This document shows positions 53,601 through 64,000 of a stretch of DNA of 64,000 nucleotides, one piece after another. Origin of the DNA: Palaemon carinicauda (taxonomy: Eukaryota; Arthropoda; Malacostraca; Decapoda; Palaemonidae); NCBI RefSeq assembly GCF_036898095.1, contig NC_090751.1:85719942-85783941 (forward strand). The letters are read 5' to 3'. Made by a program: the position numbers and the translations under genes. The number at the start of each line of letters is the position of its first letter. Within the stretch, counting starts at the first letter, position 1. The notes beneath the pieces were generated by a model, which was given only the letters and a program-made list of their open reading frames with translations, ran no database searches and was not told where the DNA came from.

Positions 53601-56300
53601 GCTGAAGTTTCTGCTTCGTCAGTCTCCCTATGGGGCAACTGCATCCTTAAAAGACGCGATGCGGTCTTGGCAAGAGTAGTAAACCGTTGTCTCCTAAAAA
53701 AACATTTCTCTGTTTGAAGAACTCCAACCTAGTGGACTCCCCTCTCTGTTTTCTCCTCCAGACGTGGCCATTGCTATCGAGAAGATAAATCATACTTCTG
53801 TTATGAGGAGAGATGCCTCAGCCCCAAGGATGCCTGCCCCTCAACAGCTCAAAAGGAACTCCTTTTAAACAGGCTAATCAGCAAAGGAACCTACTTCTCT
53901 TACTGACTTCCAAGAGCTTAGGAGGCAAGACCCTAGGCCCACTGTTCGCCATAGAGGACACTTCCGGCCAAAGGAGTCGTGGCTGTAGAGGCTCCTGCTA
54001 TGGAAGGCAAATCACCCAGCTTACCCCTGGTAGGGGAATGACTACAAAGCCATTGTTGAAGGTGGCAGTTCTTCGGGGCCAATCCCTGAACTGTGAAAAT
54101 TCTGTTGAGGGTATTATGTCCCATTCGTAGATTGTCCACCTTCTCTGACTCTGACAGTCTGACCGTTTTATTTGAAAGGATCTGTAAAGAACCTCCTCTT
54201 ACAAGAGGAAGTGTCCAAGATGTTAGCCATCGAAGCTGTAAAGGAAGTCTTGGATGACTCCCCAGTTTTTCTCAGCAATCTTCTTTTTTAGTAGAGAAGC
54301 TGATGTGAGGTTGGAAACATCGCAGACTTGTCCCATTTGAACTTGTCTTACAAACAAAGTTCAAAATGGAGACTCCGTCTACCATTAACTATAGACGTGT
54401 ACTTTCAGGTCCCAATCCATCCAGGTTTAAGGAAGTACCTGCTTTTACAAGTCAAAGACAGGATCTTCCACTTCAAGGTACTATGCTTCAGCTTTTCCAC
54501 AGCACCTCAGATCTTTCCCCTTGTCTTAGCCTGAGCTCATGCCATGGGCATCAGGCTTCTGAGTTACTTAGATGACTGTCTTCTGGGAGAATCTTGAGCC
54601 TTGCTTATAAAGCACCGAGATCTTTTTGACTTCTGCAAAGAGCAGGGAATGCAACTGAACCAAAAGAAGTCCAACCTTGTCCCTCATATATCTAGGCATG
54701 GACATTGACTTGACTAAGGACAGATAGTCCCCTTTGGGAGGACCAATCTTCGCACGGTGCATTGGGCTTTTTAAAGCTAGTGGTCTCAAACATGCGACCC
54801 TCCTTCAGGTCTCTCCCCCAGATTTTTTTCTATTCTTGGATGCTTCATGCCAAGGGAGGAAATTCAAGCCTGTGGTCTCAGGAGGACAAGGCCTTTTACA
54901 TCAGTTACATGGAAATGAAAAAGGCACATCTGGTGCTTCTCCACTTTTAGGAGACTCTCAAGTCACTTTGTGGTGCCGATGAGTGACAACTCCACAGTAG
55001 TGACTTGTATCTTCAAACAAAGAGGCTCTGTCTCCCTCCAACTATGCCAACTAGCAGTAGTGATATATCACTGGGAACAGACTGATGCAGTGTTCATCTT
55101 GGAGATTCATTCCTGGGAAGAGGAACATCATTACTGACCACCTGAGTTTGGGTCCAAATGGTCTTTGCTTCCTCTAGTGGTGAATAGTCATGCGACTTTT
55201 GGGGTTCCCACGTCGCTAGACATGTTCACCACTCACCTTAACACTAAGCTCCCGGTGTATTGCTCTCCAGTCCCATACCCATCGGCAGCAATGGAAGACT
55301 CCTTCCAACACCTGTAGGATGGATTGGATTATTGCGCTTTTCTGCCGAGTAATGCTAGAAGCCCCAAAGTAGCCAAAGGCTAAGTGGTATCCAGATCTGC
55401 TGGACCTTCTCATGGATAGTTCGAGAGAACTTCCAGAATAGCCAAACCATCTGCACTAACCACACATAAGAAAGTTCCACAAGATGACTCACTGCCTATC
55501 TCTCATCTCCGAAAATAATGTTTTACAAGACCGACTGCGAAACAACTTTCAGGATACTTCCAAAAGTCAACCATAGTGGTTTACCAAGCCAAGTGGGCAA
55601 CCTTCTGTGGTTCCTGTCATAGGGGGAATATTACTCTACTTAAAGCCAGTATTCTTCTGATTGCTGACTTTGGAATCCCTTGCAATCACCACGGTGATTA
55701 ATAAACCAGGTTTTTAAACTGAAAGGGCTTGATCTCTCTTCATGGGAACTTTCCACTCATTGAAAGTTTTGAACAAACTTTCCCTCCTTGGGAACTCAAA
55801 CCTCTCCTTGGAATGTTACGAAGGTTCTTCGGTCCCTGGACATTACCCCCTATGAACTCGTGCACAAAGCTTTCCACTTGGGAACATTACCTGCTGCTAG
55901 TATGTCAGAAGTAACTGCCATATAAGGCTCATGATTGGCAGACCGAATCCCTGGGAAAAGGTCACTAGTTGAGCTCAATCAAGTCCTCCTGGTGGAGGGT
56001 GGCTTCAAGGACACTGTATACCTTACCTTTAGCTGGCTTGTGATGCTCTAGTGTTGGGGACTGCTCACCTGCAACCAGTGCCACAGCAGTAGCTGCCTCA
56101 CTGGGCTTCCACTTAGCTTGACAAACCCCTAATATGTGGAAAGCCACTCTCTTAAAGGCAAGAGCACTCCTTGGTCACAGCAGGAGCAGAGAAGGTAGGT
56201 GCAATGCTCGAGCTCACTTGGACTATGGATCCACCAGACCGAATTCTAAGGTAATGATCAGCTGTTGACTTATGTCACCCCTTCCTGAAGGAAAAGAATG
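50610..56300 (+). mobile_element. DIRS copy F: old, heavily decayed DIRS-like element of a third lineage
   Basis: Broken frames carry a Gag-like part (REWLSSLWERYRSHHKKQTK near 50930; SGAKTLKFLLRQSPYGATAS near 53600), RT pieces (FQVPIHPGLRKYLLLQVKDR and KVLCFSFSTAPQIF at 54390-54520; SYLDDCLLGES near 54565), RNase H (FFLFLDAS near 54825; PMSDNSTVVTCIFKQRGS near 54980) and VYCSPVPYPSAAMEDSF (about 55260). Faint YR-like sequence lies at 55700-55915. It is clearly distinct from families I and II. ITRs and borders were not found, so the coordinates are approximate. Confidence 0.72.
52490..53263 (+). mobile_element. piggyBac-like TTAA element, 774 bp, non-autonomous
   Basis: Perfect 13-bp terminal inverted repeats CCTGTTAAGCGTC ... 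GACGCTTAACAGG, flanked on both sides by TTAA (52486-52489, 53264-53267), the signature of the piggyBac superfamily. It sits inside the Gag region of DIRS copy F. An internal frame of 107 residues (52687-53010) includes LKRKVISLDGINDILVEEFD and an acidic Ser/Glu stretch, which recalls the acidic N-terminus of piggyBac-type transposases, but no catalytic domain is present. Confidence 0.82.
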
Positions 56301-57694
56301 CATGCCAGAAGTCCCAGGAAATTCTTGCAGTGATAAGGAGAAGGAAGAAAAAAGCAAACTTGCATCATCTACCTTTGCCAACAATTCTTCCTTTCTACCA
56401 ATTTCTCAGTGGTTCCTAAGCTACCTCCAACTTTTAATGGAACAGCGGTTTCAATAATTCCATCCTTTACTTGTGTTAGGGATCAAACTTTAATATCAAG
56501 TAGTGTCAATCTGGTTTGAGAAAGACTGAAGAGGACACTAGTGCAAAACATCCTAGGAATGAAAGTGGAGCTTTCAGGATGTTTCACACGATTATTCTGT
56601 GGTAGGAATTTTCATTTGCATTGATAAATAGCAGTGTCCAACACTGTCAAACCAGTTTCCCAATTGTTAAAGACCCAAAATGTACCTACGTATTGTACAG
56701 AACGGTGTACAAGTTCAAGGGACAATACTTTTATATCATGAGAGGAGCAAAAAGGGGGATGCAACACAGCCCTCACTACATTGCTGATGTTTAGGCAGCT
56801 ATACTCTCCAGTTCAAGGGGAGTAACTGTATCATAGGTTTATAACAGGTTTATACACAGCTTGACTGACCCTGAAGGTACAGTCACTCTCTCCTGAAAGA
56901 AGGGTCATGGTTAGTCCTAAGGAACTTGTAGCAAAAGACCTTACCAAAAATCAATCTTCCGTGTCCTCATCTTGAGAAAGAAGTGCCGGACCAAGAAAAA
57001 GGAGGGAAAAAAAAATTGGTAGGAGGAAGAGAGAGAACCCACTTTTTTTTCCCCCTCCCCTAGCCAACCTTTATTCATTGCTGTCACAGAATTCATGGTC
57101 TGGACAACCAATAACAACTGCGCTCCCTCAGAGGAGGAAGCTACCAGAGCTACCTTCACAGCAATACAAATCACTGCACTTGGATTTTTGTCACAGGGTG
57201 AGCACTGGGATTACTGCTGTCACTAATTTATTGCATGGAAGTCACCAGATAGGAGCACATTGGCAATGTAATGTTTCCACCAGCACAAAATGATGTCCAC
57301 CATAGGAGACAAAGGACTTCATAGTCCTTTTCTTCAGATGATCATGAATGACGCATGTGGTGGGCGGGGTTTGGATGACAGCATCAAATCACTCCCTCTT
57401 AAAGGTACACAACAACACATGGAGCAAAACTCACAACACTTGCTTACCTTTTGCTGAGCTTCCATTGTTACAGCAAGAGCACAAAAATACCTTATTGTAA
57501 ATGAAAGTATGAAAAGATCTAACAGTTGAAACACAACAGTGTAACAGTACATCTGTGATGGTTACAGTTAAGGACAAAAGTTGGTATCCTGTAAAAGGCA
57601 TGCCTTTCCTCTCGTGCCATCTCTCAATAAACAAATAACTTTTTAACTATTCAATGGCTATTCCAGTTCCACTGAAGAGAGATATACTGCAATA
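56301..57694. other. Region without recognised gene between DIRS F and Tigger
   Basis: Probably the 3' remainder of DIRS copy F plus host intron. A-rich and C-rich patches at about 57000-57065. No coding match found. Confidence 0.4.
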
Positions 57695-58139
57695 CCTGAG
57701 GATACAAAATTAGTTCGTTCTGGAGTGGCTTTTGTAACATGATTTTTTCGTATATGTAATGTTTTACATGTAAATTGCGTAATTCGTTCCAGGCCCTACG
57801 GAAACCACATTAAATTTTATAATAAAAGTAAAACCAGAATGAAAATATACGTAACCTAACCGTTAATACTGTACCTATAAATGAAATAGATATTAAAACA
57901 AAATGCAATAATAAATGAAAAATATCAATATGAAAATGATACGAAAATGTGAAACCTTACGTTTTGAGTGAGGCAATGTCCAAAAGCAAAAGTTGCAGCA
58001 GAGGAGGAGGGCAAACGGCAGAAAACATCACACTTTAAATTTGCTCAATACATTAACAAATTCCAAAAACCATTATCACTTAGTTTCCTTATTATGAAAT
58101 CTGCCACTTAATGGTATGAAAATAGCATCTGCTTAATTT

Positions 58140-59630
58140 CTGCCATTGTTGTAGTCGAATCTATGTCCTCCTTCTCGTCATCAGAAAACTGTTCCTGAAC
58201 GACTTTCAGTTGCATGGCCTACATCTCCTTCAGGTCATCCGTCATAAGCTCCTCTTTGTGGTGCTCGAGAAGCTCAATAATGTCGTCCCCATCGGCGACC
58301 AGCCCCATGGACCTCCTGAGTGATATGATTTCCTCAACCTTAGGTTGTGGAATAGGTTCAGAATCGTCAAGTGTCACAGCTTCACCTTTAGCTAGGCCTA
58401 CGTGGAATCACATGAAGTGTCATGCGGAGACGGCATCAGGCCACAGCTTTTTCCATGAAGAGTTCAAGGTGCACCCCGAAACCTCCTGCCAAGCTTGATT
58501 GATAAGCCTGAGGCATATCCCAATATCGATGTGCTCCTTCCAAAATTCACGAAGGGTGATCGATTGATTGACTTAAAAGTTTTCAGGCATCCAGGTTTGT
58601 GCTGTCAGTGATTTAGAAACATGCTTCTTAAAATTCAAAATTGCATGCTGGTTAATGGGCTGGAGGAGTGGGGTGGTGTTAGGTAGAGAACCTTGATAAA
58701 GAAATATTCTAGGAGGATATCATTTAGCAGACATTCCAGAGGGAGGTGGTTCTCTTCCAGATAATTTTTTAAGTCAGACCGAAACAGAGGTTTACAAACT
58801 CTACCAAAAACTGTCTAGTTACCCAAGCTTTCGCATTAGCCCTCCACATCACCGGAAGCTTCTTCTTAGTGGGACAAGGCTTGAGTACTCTTCAAATGAT
58901 ATACCAATAGGGACTTACTTTACAATCCCCCCTGACATTGGCACAGAGTGCAAGGTTAAGCCTGTCCTTCATAGGCTTATGCCCAGGCAGATTCTTCTCT
59001 TCCGCCATATAGGTCTGACGATGCTCTTTTTTTTTCCCAAGCAAGCCCAGTTTTGTCACAGTTGAAGACTTGCTGGGGGAATGTAGCCTTCCTGGAGAGT
59101 CAGCTTGTCAAATTTCTTAAAAGGTTAAGTCACTTTCGTGTCAGAACTGACAGCCTCCCCATGCTGTACCAGTGAATAAATGAGTCCGTTTCCTGAATTT
59201 TTTAAACCACCCACGTTAAGCCTTAAATTTTGGGGTAGCTTGCTGCGATATCCCTTCTCTTGTGTCGTCTTCGGCCTGAGCATGCGTGATATCACAGAAA
59301 TTAGTGCTGGCCTTGTGGCAGATTGCCGAGACGGTGATTGAGTCTCTAGCGATTTCCTTTTCCTTAATCCAGGGGAATAGTAGTCTCTACATCTCATCAT
59401 GGATGTGGCTCCTCTTACTTGAAAAAAGTCACGGCCTTAGATATTGCTGCTTTGATGGCTTCCTTCTGCTTGAGGATGTTGCCTATTGTCAATGGATTAC
59501 AGCCATACTCCTTAGCAATCATACTTGACTGCATGCGACCCTCATACTTCTTGTTTATCACCAACTTTGTCTCCACATATAGTATCTTCTTTCCTTGAAC
59601 ATCAAGAACATTCTTGGTACCTATGACTAC
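58140..59630 (-). pseudogene. Tigger/pogo transposase remnant
   Basis: Minus strand. N-terminal helix-turn-helix: KYEGRMQSSMIAKEYGC and ILKQKEAIKAAISKAVTFF (59415-59570). Then NSGNGLIYSLVQHGEAVSSD (about 59130-59190), AWQEVSGCTLNSSWKKLWPD (about 58425-58500) and the C-terminal EEIISLRRSMGL, ELLEHHKEELMTDDLKEM (58210-58345). These are in the order of pogo-family transposases, whose DDE domain cuts and pastes at TA. Many frame breaks. The N-terminus beyond the helix-turn-helix is lost at the LINE insertion point. Confidence 0.8.
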
Positions 59631-59636
59631 AATTAT

Positions 59637-60999
59637 ACATACATACATATACCAAGGCACTTCCCCCAATCTTGGGGGGTAGATGACATCAACAAAGAAA
59701 CAAAAATAAAAAGGGGACCTCTACTCTCTACGTTCCTCCCAGCCTAACAAGGGACTCATCGGAGTTCAGCTGGTACTGCTTGGGAGTCACAGCCCACCCT
59801 CCCACATTATCCACCACAGATGAAGCTTTATAATGCTGAATCCCCCTACTGCTGCTACCTCCGCGGTCATCTAAGGCATCGGAGGCAGCAGCAGGGCCTA
59901 CCGGAACTGCGTCACAATCGCTCACCATTCATTCCTATTTCTAGCACGCTCTCTTGCCTCGCTTACATCTAATCTCCTATCACCCAGAGCTTCCTTCATT
60001 CCATCCATCCACCCAAACCTTGGCCTTCCTCTCGTACTTCTCCCATCAACTCTTGCATTCATCACCTTCTTTAGCAGACAGCCATTTTCCATTTTCTCAA
60101 CATGGCCAAACCACCTCTACACATTCATATTCACTCTAGCTGCTAACTCATATCTTACACCCGTTCTCACCCTCACCACTCCGTTCCTAACCCTATCTAC
60201 TTGAGATACACCAGCCATACTCCTTAGACACTTCATCTCAAACACATTCAATTTCTGTCTCGCCATCACTTTCATTCCCCACAACTCCGATCCATACATC
60301 ACAGTTGGTACAATCACTTTCTCATATAGAACTCTCTTTACATTCATGCCCAACCCTCTATTTTTTACTACTCCCTTAACTGCCCCCAACACTTTGCAAC
60401 CTTCATTCACTCTCTGACGTACATCTGCTTCCACTCCACCATTTGCTGCAACAACAGACCCCAAGTACTTAAACTGATCCACCTCCTCAAGTAACTTTCC
60501 ATTCAACATGACATTCAACCTTGCACCACCTTCCCTTCTCGTACATCTCATAACCTTACTCTTACCCACATTAACTCTCAACTTCCTTCTCTCACACACA
60601 CTTCCAAATTCTGTAACTAATCGTCCAAGCTTCTTTTCTGTGTCTGCAACCAGTACAGTATCATCCGCAAACAAAAACTGATTTACCTCCCATTCATGGT
60701 CATTCTCGTCTACCAGTTTTAATCCTCATCCAAGCACTCGAGCATTCACCTCTCTCACCACTCCATCAACATACAAGTTAAACAGCCACGGCGACATCAG
60801 ACATCCCTGTCTCAGCCCCACTCTCACCGGAAACCAATCACTCACTTCATTTCTTATCCTAACACATGTTTTACTACCTTTGTAGAAACTTTTCACTGCT
60901 TGCAACAACCTTCCACCAACTCCATATAACCTCATCACATTCCACATTGCTTCCCTATCAACTCTATCATACGCTTTCTCCAGATCCATAAACGCAACA
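59637..60999 (-). mobile_element. LINE-alpha copy 3, nested in the Tigger element
   Basis: Minus strand, 5'-truncated, with a (TATG)n tail at its low-coordinate end (59637-59650). It encodes VAFMDLEKAYDRVDREAMWN, VRVGLRQGCLMSPWLFNLYV (motif B), FADDTVLVADTEKKLGRLV (motif C) and RKLRVNVGKSKVMRCTRREG. Two in-frame stops found: TGA near 60730 (CGA in copy 2) and TAG near 60115 (in the NVLRW motif). Perfect 9-bp target duplication TACAATTAT at 59628-59636 and 61000-61008. Confidence 0.9.
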
Positions 61000-61373
61000 T
61001 ACAATTATGGGTTTAATAAAACAACACGAAAATTATAAGTACAAAATCAAAATCTCCAACACATTTTCAATCCGAACGATGGCAAATGCCAAAACGAAAT
61101 GGTATAGGCTAGAGGGGACATAAGCAGACGGAGACCAATAGGAGAGCAGGATCTTATGGCAGTAACTAGCCTCAGGCTAGGGAGCTAACCAATGGGACGA
61201 TTGTGGCGAGTTTAAAGTTTGGGCGGAATATGAATTTTAAGTTTTTGGTGGCCTGGCGAATTTAGTTTTGTATCCCGAGTATTTTTTCATAATGAGGCGA
61301 AAATATTTTTTTGTCGTTTCATAAAACGAGTTATTTGTATACAGAAACTTTTGTATCTAGAGGTTTCACTGTA

Positions 61374-61512
61374 CCCATTTTAAGACAAAAGGTTTGTATG
61401 CATATAGGAACAAATAATATTTGGCTTGAATCATTGCTACTGGTATATATATTTTAGAAATTGTTAAAGTCTTTCTTTCAGTTTCTACATTTCAAAACTA
61501 TTTTTTTTCCAG
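61374..61512 (+). other. End of probable 3' UTR intron
   Basis: AT-rich sequence ending in the pyrimidine tract CTATTTTTTTTCCAG. Confidence 0.45.
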
Positions 61513-64000
61513 CTTTTCCTGAAGATGATTCCTGAAAGCAGTTTTCCGTATTGGAATATCAGTACCTGCATACAGTAATAACTTGGAAAATCTACAATAG
61601 GATTACCTTTACTCTTCAAGCAAATGTAGATTGCAAGAAAAAACCTTGTCAAACTCAGTAATTACTACACCCTTAATTACGAATATATACTGACATTTAA
61701 TTTTCAAGTTCAGTGAATAAAAAATCCCAACTAAAAAGACAGATGACTCCTACCCGCAATCCAGACTCATGTAGGCATTTAATAGTTTTTAAATCATGAT
61801 TGCATAACTTAAGATAATTAAGCTGTTACTGTTTAGACATGCATAATCTTCAAATGAACTTTGCCCATAAGATGGATGAACGTTCAAGTAAATGCAGATG
61901 TGCATCATTAATATTTTAATTTTGTGGCGAGTTAACTGGTTTTGTCATCTTAAAAGTGTGATAATGTATTATAAACTCCAAATTCATCGCAAATTTTTAC
62001 TTGGACCAAGACCAGTCTATTGTTTAAAACAGATGGAAAATTATTTATGTGAATTTGTTAACTAAAGCACAGTTTTACTGGGTTATACACAATTTTTGTT
62101 AAAGACATGTACTGTACTTGCATTTTTTTGTTTTACCATTTTATATCGTGAAATTGAGAAAAAAATTATTCTTAGCGATTATGGTAATTAAGAATCGAGT
62201 AAAAGCACTTTTCTACTGGCTGTTGCCTAGTTGTTTACATACAGTATTTAAACTGTACATGTATATTTTTTCAGAGCTTGATACCATCAAACGTTTCACC
62301 ACTTGTCGGTAATTGTATTATACGTTCATAGGGTGTAACTAAATTTTTTCATATATGCCACAAAAATTACACCAATGGTGTATTAAATGACTTAATTTGT
62401 CATAGAAAAAAGATTATATTAATCAAGACCAAATTATTTAAATATATATGATTATGAAAGCCAAGATGGATCTGTACATACGCTGGCAACATTGTTATGC
62501 AACTACTGTACTGTATTTGTTAATTAGATATTATAGCATGTTATATCTGAAAACTTTTATTTACTCCACTCCACCTTGTTGTAAGTCTCAACCAACTTAA
62601 GAAAGTTGAAATTTACAGCAGAGTTTTGTTGGGTTTGCTGTCTCATCATGAAAATCCTACTAGTTTATTCTTTTTACAATGTAATTAGACATAAAAAGGA
62701 AATATATTTTGTTTTGAAAAGTATTATTCTTATTCCCTAAAAAATATTCTAGATAGTTTTCATTATCTGTACATGTGGAATTAAATATTTTGAAGCCCTA
62801 TCTTCATTGAATACCAGAATAAACAAGCTTAATATAAGAAAAAAAAAAAACTTGAAGATCAACTCTCATGCTTATACCATTGATATCATTGACACACTTG
62901 TATTACCACATTGAGACCTCTTCACCATATCAAGATAATTAGGCATTTGATATGATGCAGTAACAAAAGCCAAATTCTATAACATACAAATTGAGTAATC
63001 AAGAATTCCAACTGCTTTCAGAAATATTACTGTAAAATAACTATTGGCCAAAGCAAATGTGTTCTTTATACAGCATGAACAGTTTTATTTACAAGATTTA
63101 ACAGTCAAATTTTATTTTTTAGTCTAAAATTCATTCTTTCAGTATTTACCCATAATTCACACAGCCATTATCTTGTATAAAAAAAGAAAAAAAAAAAAGA
63201 GATCAACCAACAAACCTCCCAGATACTATATCTAGCCCAACAATACATGAGCTGAGCTATAACCTAGACAAGGGATGGCCAGGGGTCCCTTGTACTGACA
63301 ACACTGCCTCTTTAAAATTTGAGTTGAAAGTTAAAACCTACAATTAGTTCATTGAATTCTACCCAGGGATTAAATTATTTGACTACCACACTGCTGAAGA
63401 TGTAGGGATAGTGGAACAGTATAACAAAATTCGATAATGAGTTATATATATTAAATAAAAAGAAAAGTATAGTCACCTCCTAACCTTCCTTTCAAAAGTA
63501 TTCCATCCAAAAGTCCAGGGTCAAATGTGATTAATCTTGAATTCTCTGTACAAGATTTGGCTAAAAATATAGACTATAAATATAAAGGTCTATACTTCAC
63601 AATTAAAAATTCTAATTAGCGAGATCATATACAAAGCACAAAACTGAGGACAACTAATATGGAACGAACCATGACAGATCTATTTCACACTACCAACATA
63701 TCAACCATCACTTGAAAAGTTATGAATCTTTAAAGAAAGGAAATTAACAATAATGTATTTCAAATTACCCGCTGACATAATAGGACTTTTAATACAGATT
63801 CAAAAGATTATGAACTAAATACTGAATTATTGAGTATAAAGGGCTACAGGAATAATTTTATCTAAAAACCATGAAGTCCATAATCCCTCCTAAGAAAGGT
63901 AGACAAGATGTATTCAACAGTTCATTCACATCAATGGTAAGTTTCTCAAGGATACCACATTCTTGAACACATTTGTCTCCCACCCCAAATGGAACCACAT
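61513..64000 (+). other. UBE4B: Putative UBE4B terminal non-coding exon and downstream sequence
   Basis: No coding frame of note. AATAAA signals occur at 61716-61721 and near 62820 and 63450, so a 3' UTR of 0.2-2 kb could end here. Otherwise AT-rich with A-runs (62845, 63180). No mobile element recognised. Where the gene ends cannot be fixed by reading. Confidence 0.35.

Larger units (their letters stand above)
57695..61373 (-). mobile_element. Tigger/pogo-like DNA transposon, decayed, split by LINE-alpha
   Basis: Minus strand. Termini are related inverted sequences: TACAGTGAAACCTCTAGATA at the high end and TACTGCAATACCTGAGGATA (inverse orientation) at the low end, starting with TA as pogo elements do. 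Host-like promoter or UTR sequence at 61009-61350 also recurs at 36886-37140. Interrupted at 59637-60999. Confidence 0.75.
50276..61512 (+). other. UBE4B: Probable 3' UTR intron of UBE4B (11.2 kb)
   Basis: A consensus donor GTAAGT begins three bases after the stop codon. The next strong acceptor I see is TATTTTTTTTCCAG at 61499-61512. Between them are a broken DIRS-like element, a Tigger-like element and inserts, but no coding exon. The junction would lie two bases after the stop, too close to provoke nonsense-mediated decay. 50277-50609 is plain AT-rich sequence. Confidence 0.5.

Noticed and set aside
56700..56860. Possible ITR/ICR remnant of DIRS copy F, inverse of 50585-50650
   Set aside because: Only weak, gapped similarity by eye (for example GGGGAGTAAC, CATAGGTTTA); not enough to call.

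Overview
This is nuclear DNA from an arthropod, most likely a decapod crustacean. One host gene runs across almost the whole window on the + strand: the 3' part of UBE4B/Ufd2, a U-box ubiquitin chain-elongation factor. Nine coding exons (999-50273, 2,073 nt including the stop, about 690 residues) join with GT-AG borders and matching phases. They cover the C-terminal part of the Ufd2 helical core and the complete U-box. A stop codon lying two bases before a strong splice donor (50276), and a strong acceptor at 61511-61512, suggest a further intron in the 3' UTR.

Nearly everything else is transposable elements packed into the introns. Four large DIRS-type tyrosine-recombinase retrotransposons, one in each of four long introns, are the main feature. 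Copies A (2858-9238, +, decayed) and E (43499-50004, -, nearly intact) have family I termini. Copies C (15179-21925, +, all frames open) and D (29353-36050, -, rearranged) have family II termini. Each has long inverted terminal repeats (ITRs) and an internal complementary region (ICR) that rejoins the two outer ends in inverse orientation, as expected of replication through a circle. The coding order is Gag-like ORF1, RT/RNase H, then tyrosine recombinase (YR). In C and E the YR frame is the same frame as Gag, separated from it by a TGA-C stop and open through the whole RT gene; the RT frame has no ATG of its own near its start.

Between these lie a 5'-truncated LINE with a 936-codon open frame (24165-26972), a tRNA-derived SINE (13599-13881), and a nested LINE complex (about 38410-43150) in which a jockey-like LINE was hit by two other LINEs that left recognisable target-site duplications. 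A Tigger-like fragment lies at 36886-37140. The putative 3' UTR intron (50276-61512) holds a much older, broken DIRS-like element (about 50610-56300) that was itself hit by a 774-bp TTAA-flanked piggyBac-like element (52490-53263). It also holds a decayed Tigger/pogo transposase (about 57695-61373) split by a LINE with a perfect 9-bp duplication. A third copy of that LINE family forms the left edge of the window.

The most unusual points are the Gag-TGA-YR arrangement seen in two diverged DIRS families, recurrent stops near one Gag position in family I, the mosaic copy D, a 1-kb 5' module that replaces the Gag zinc-finger region in A and D, and a hairpin between the YR stop and the ICR found in all four copies. 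Assignments rest on reading translated sequence and recalling protein families; no database search was run.
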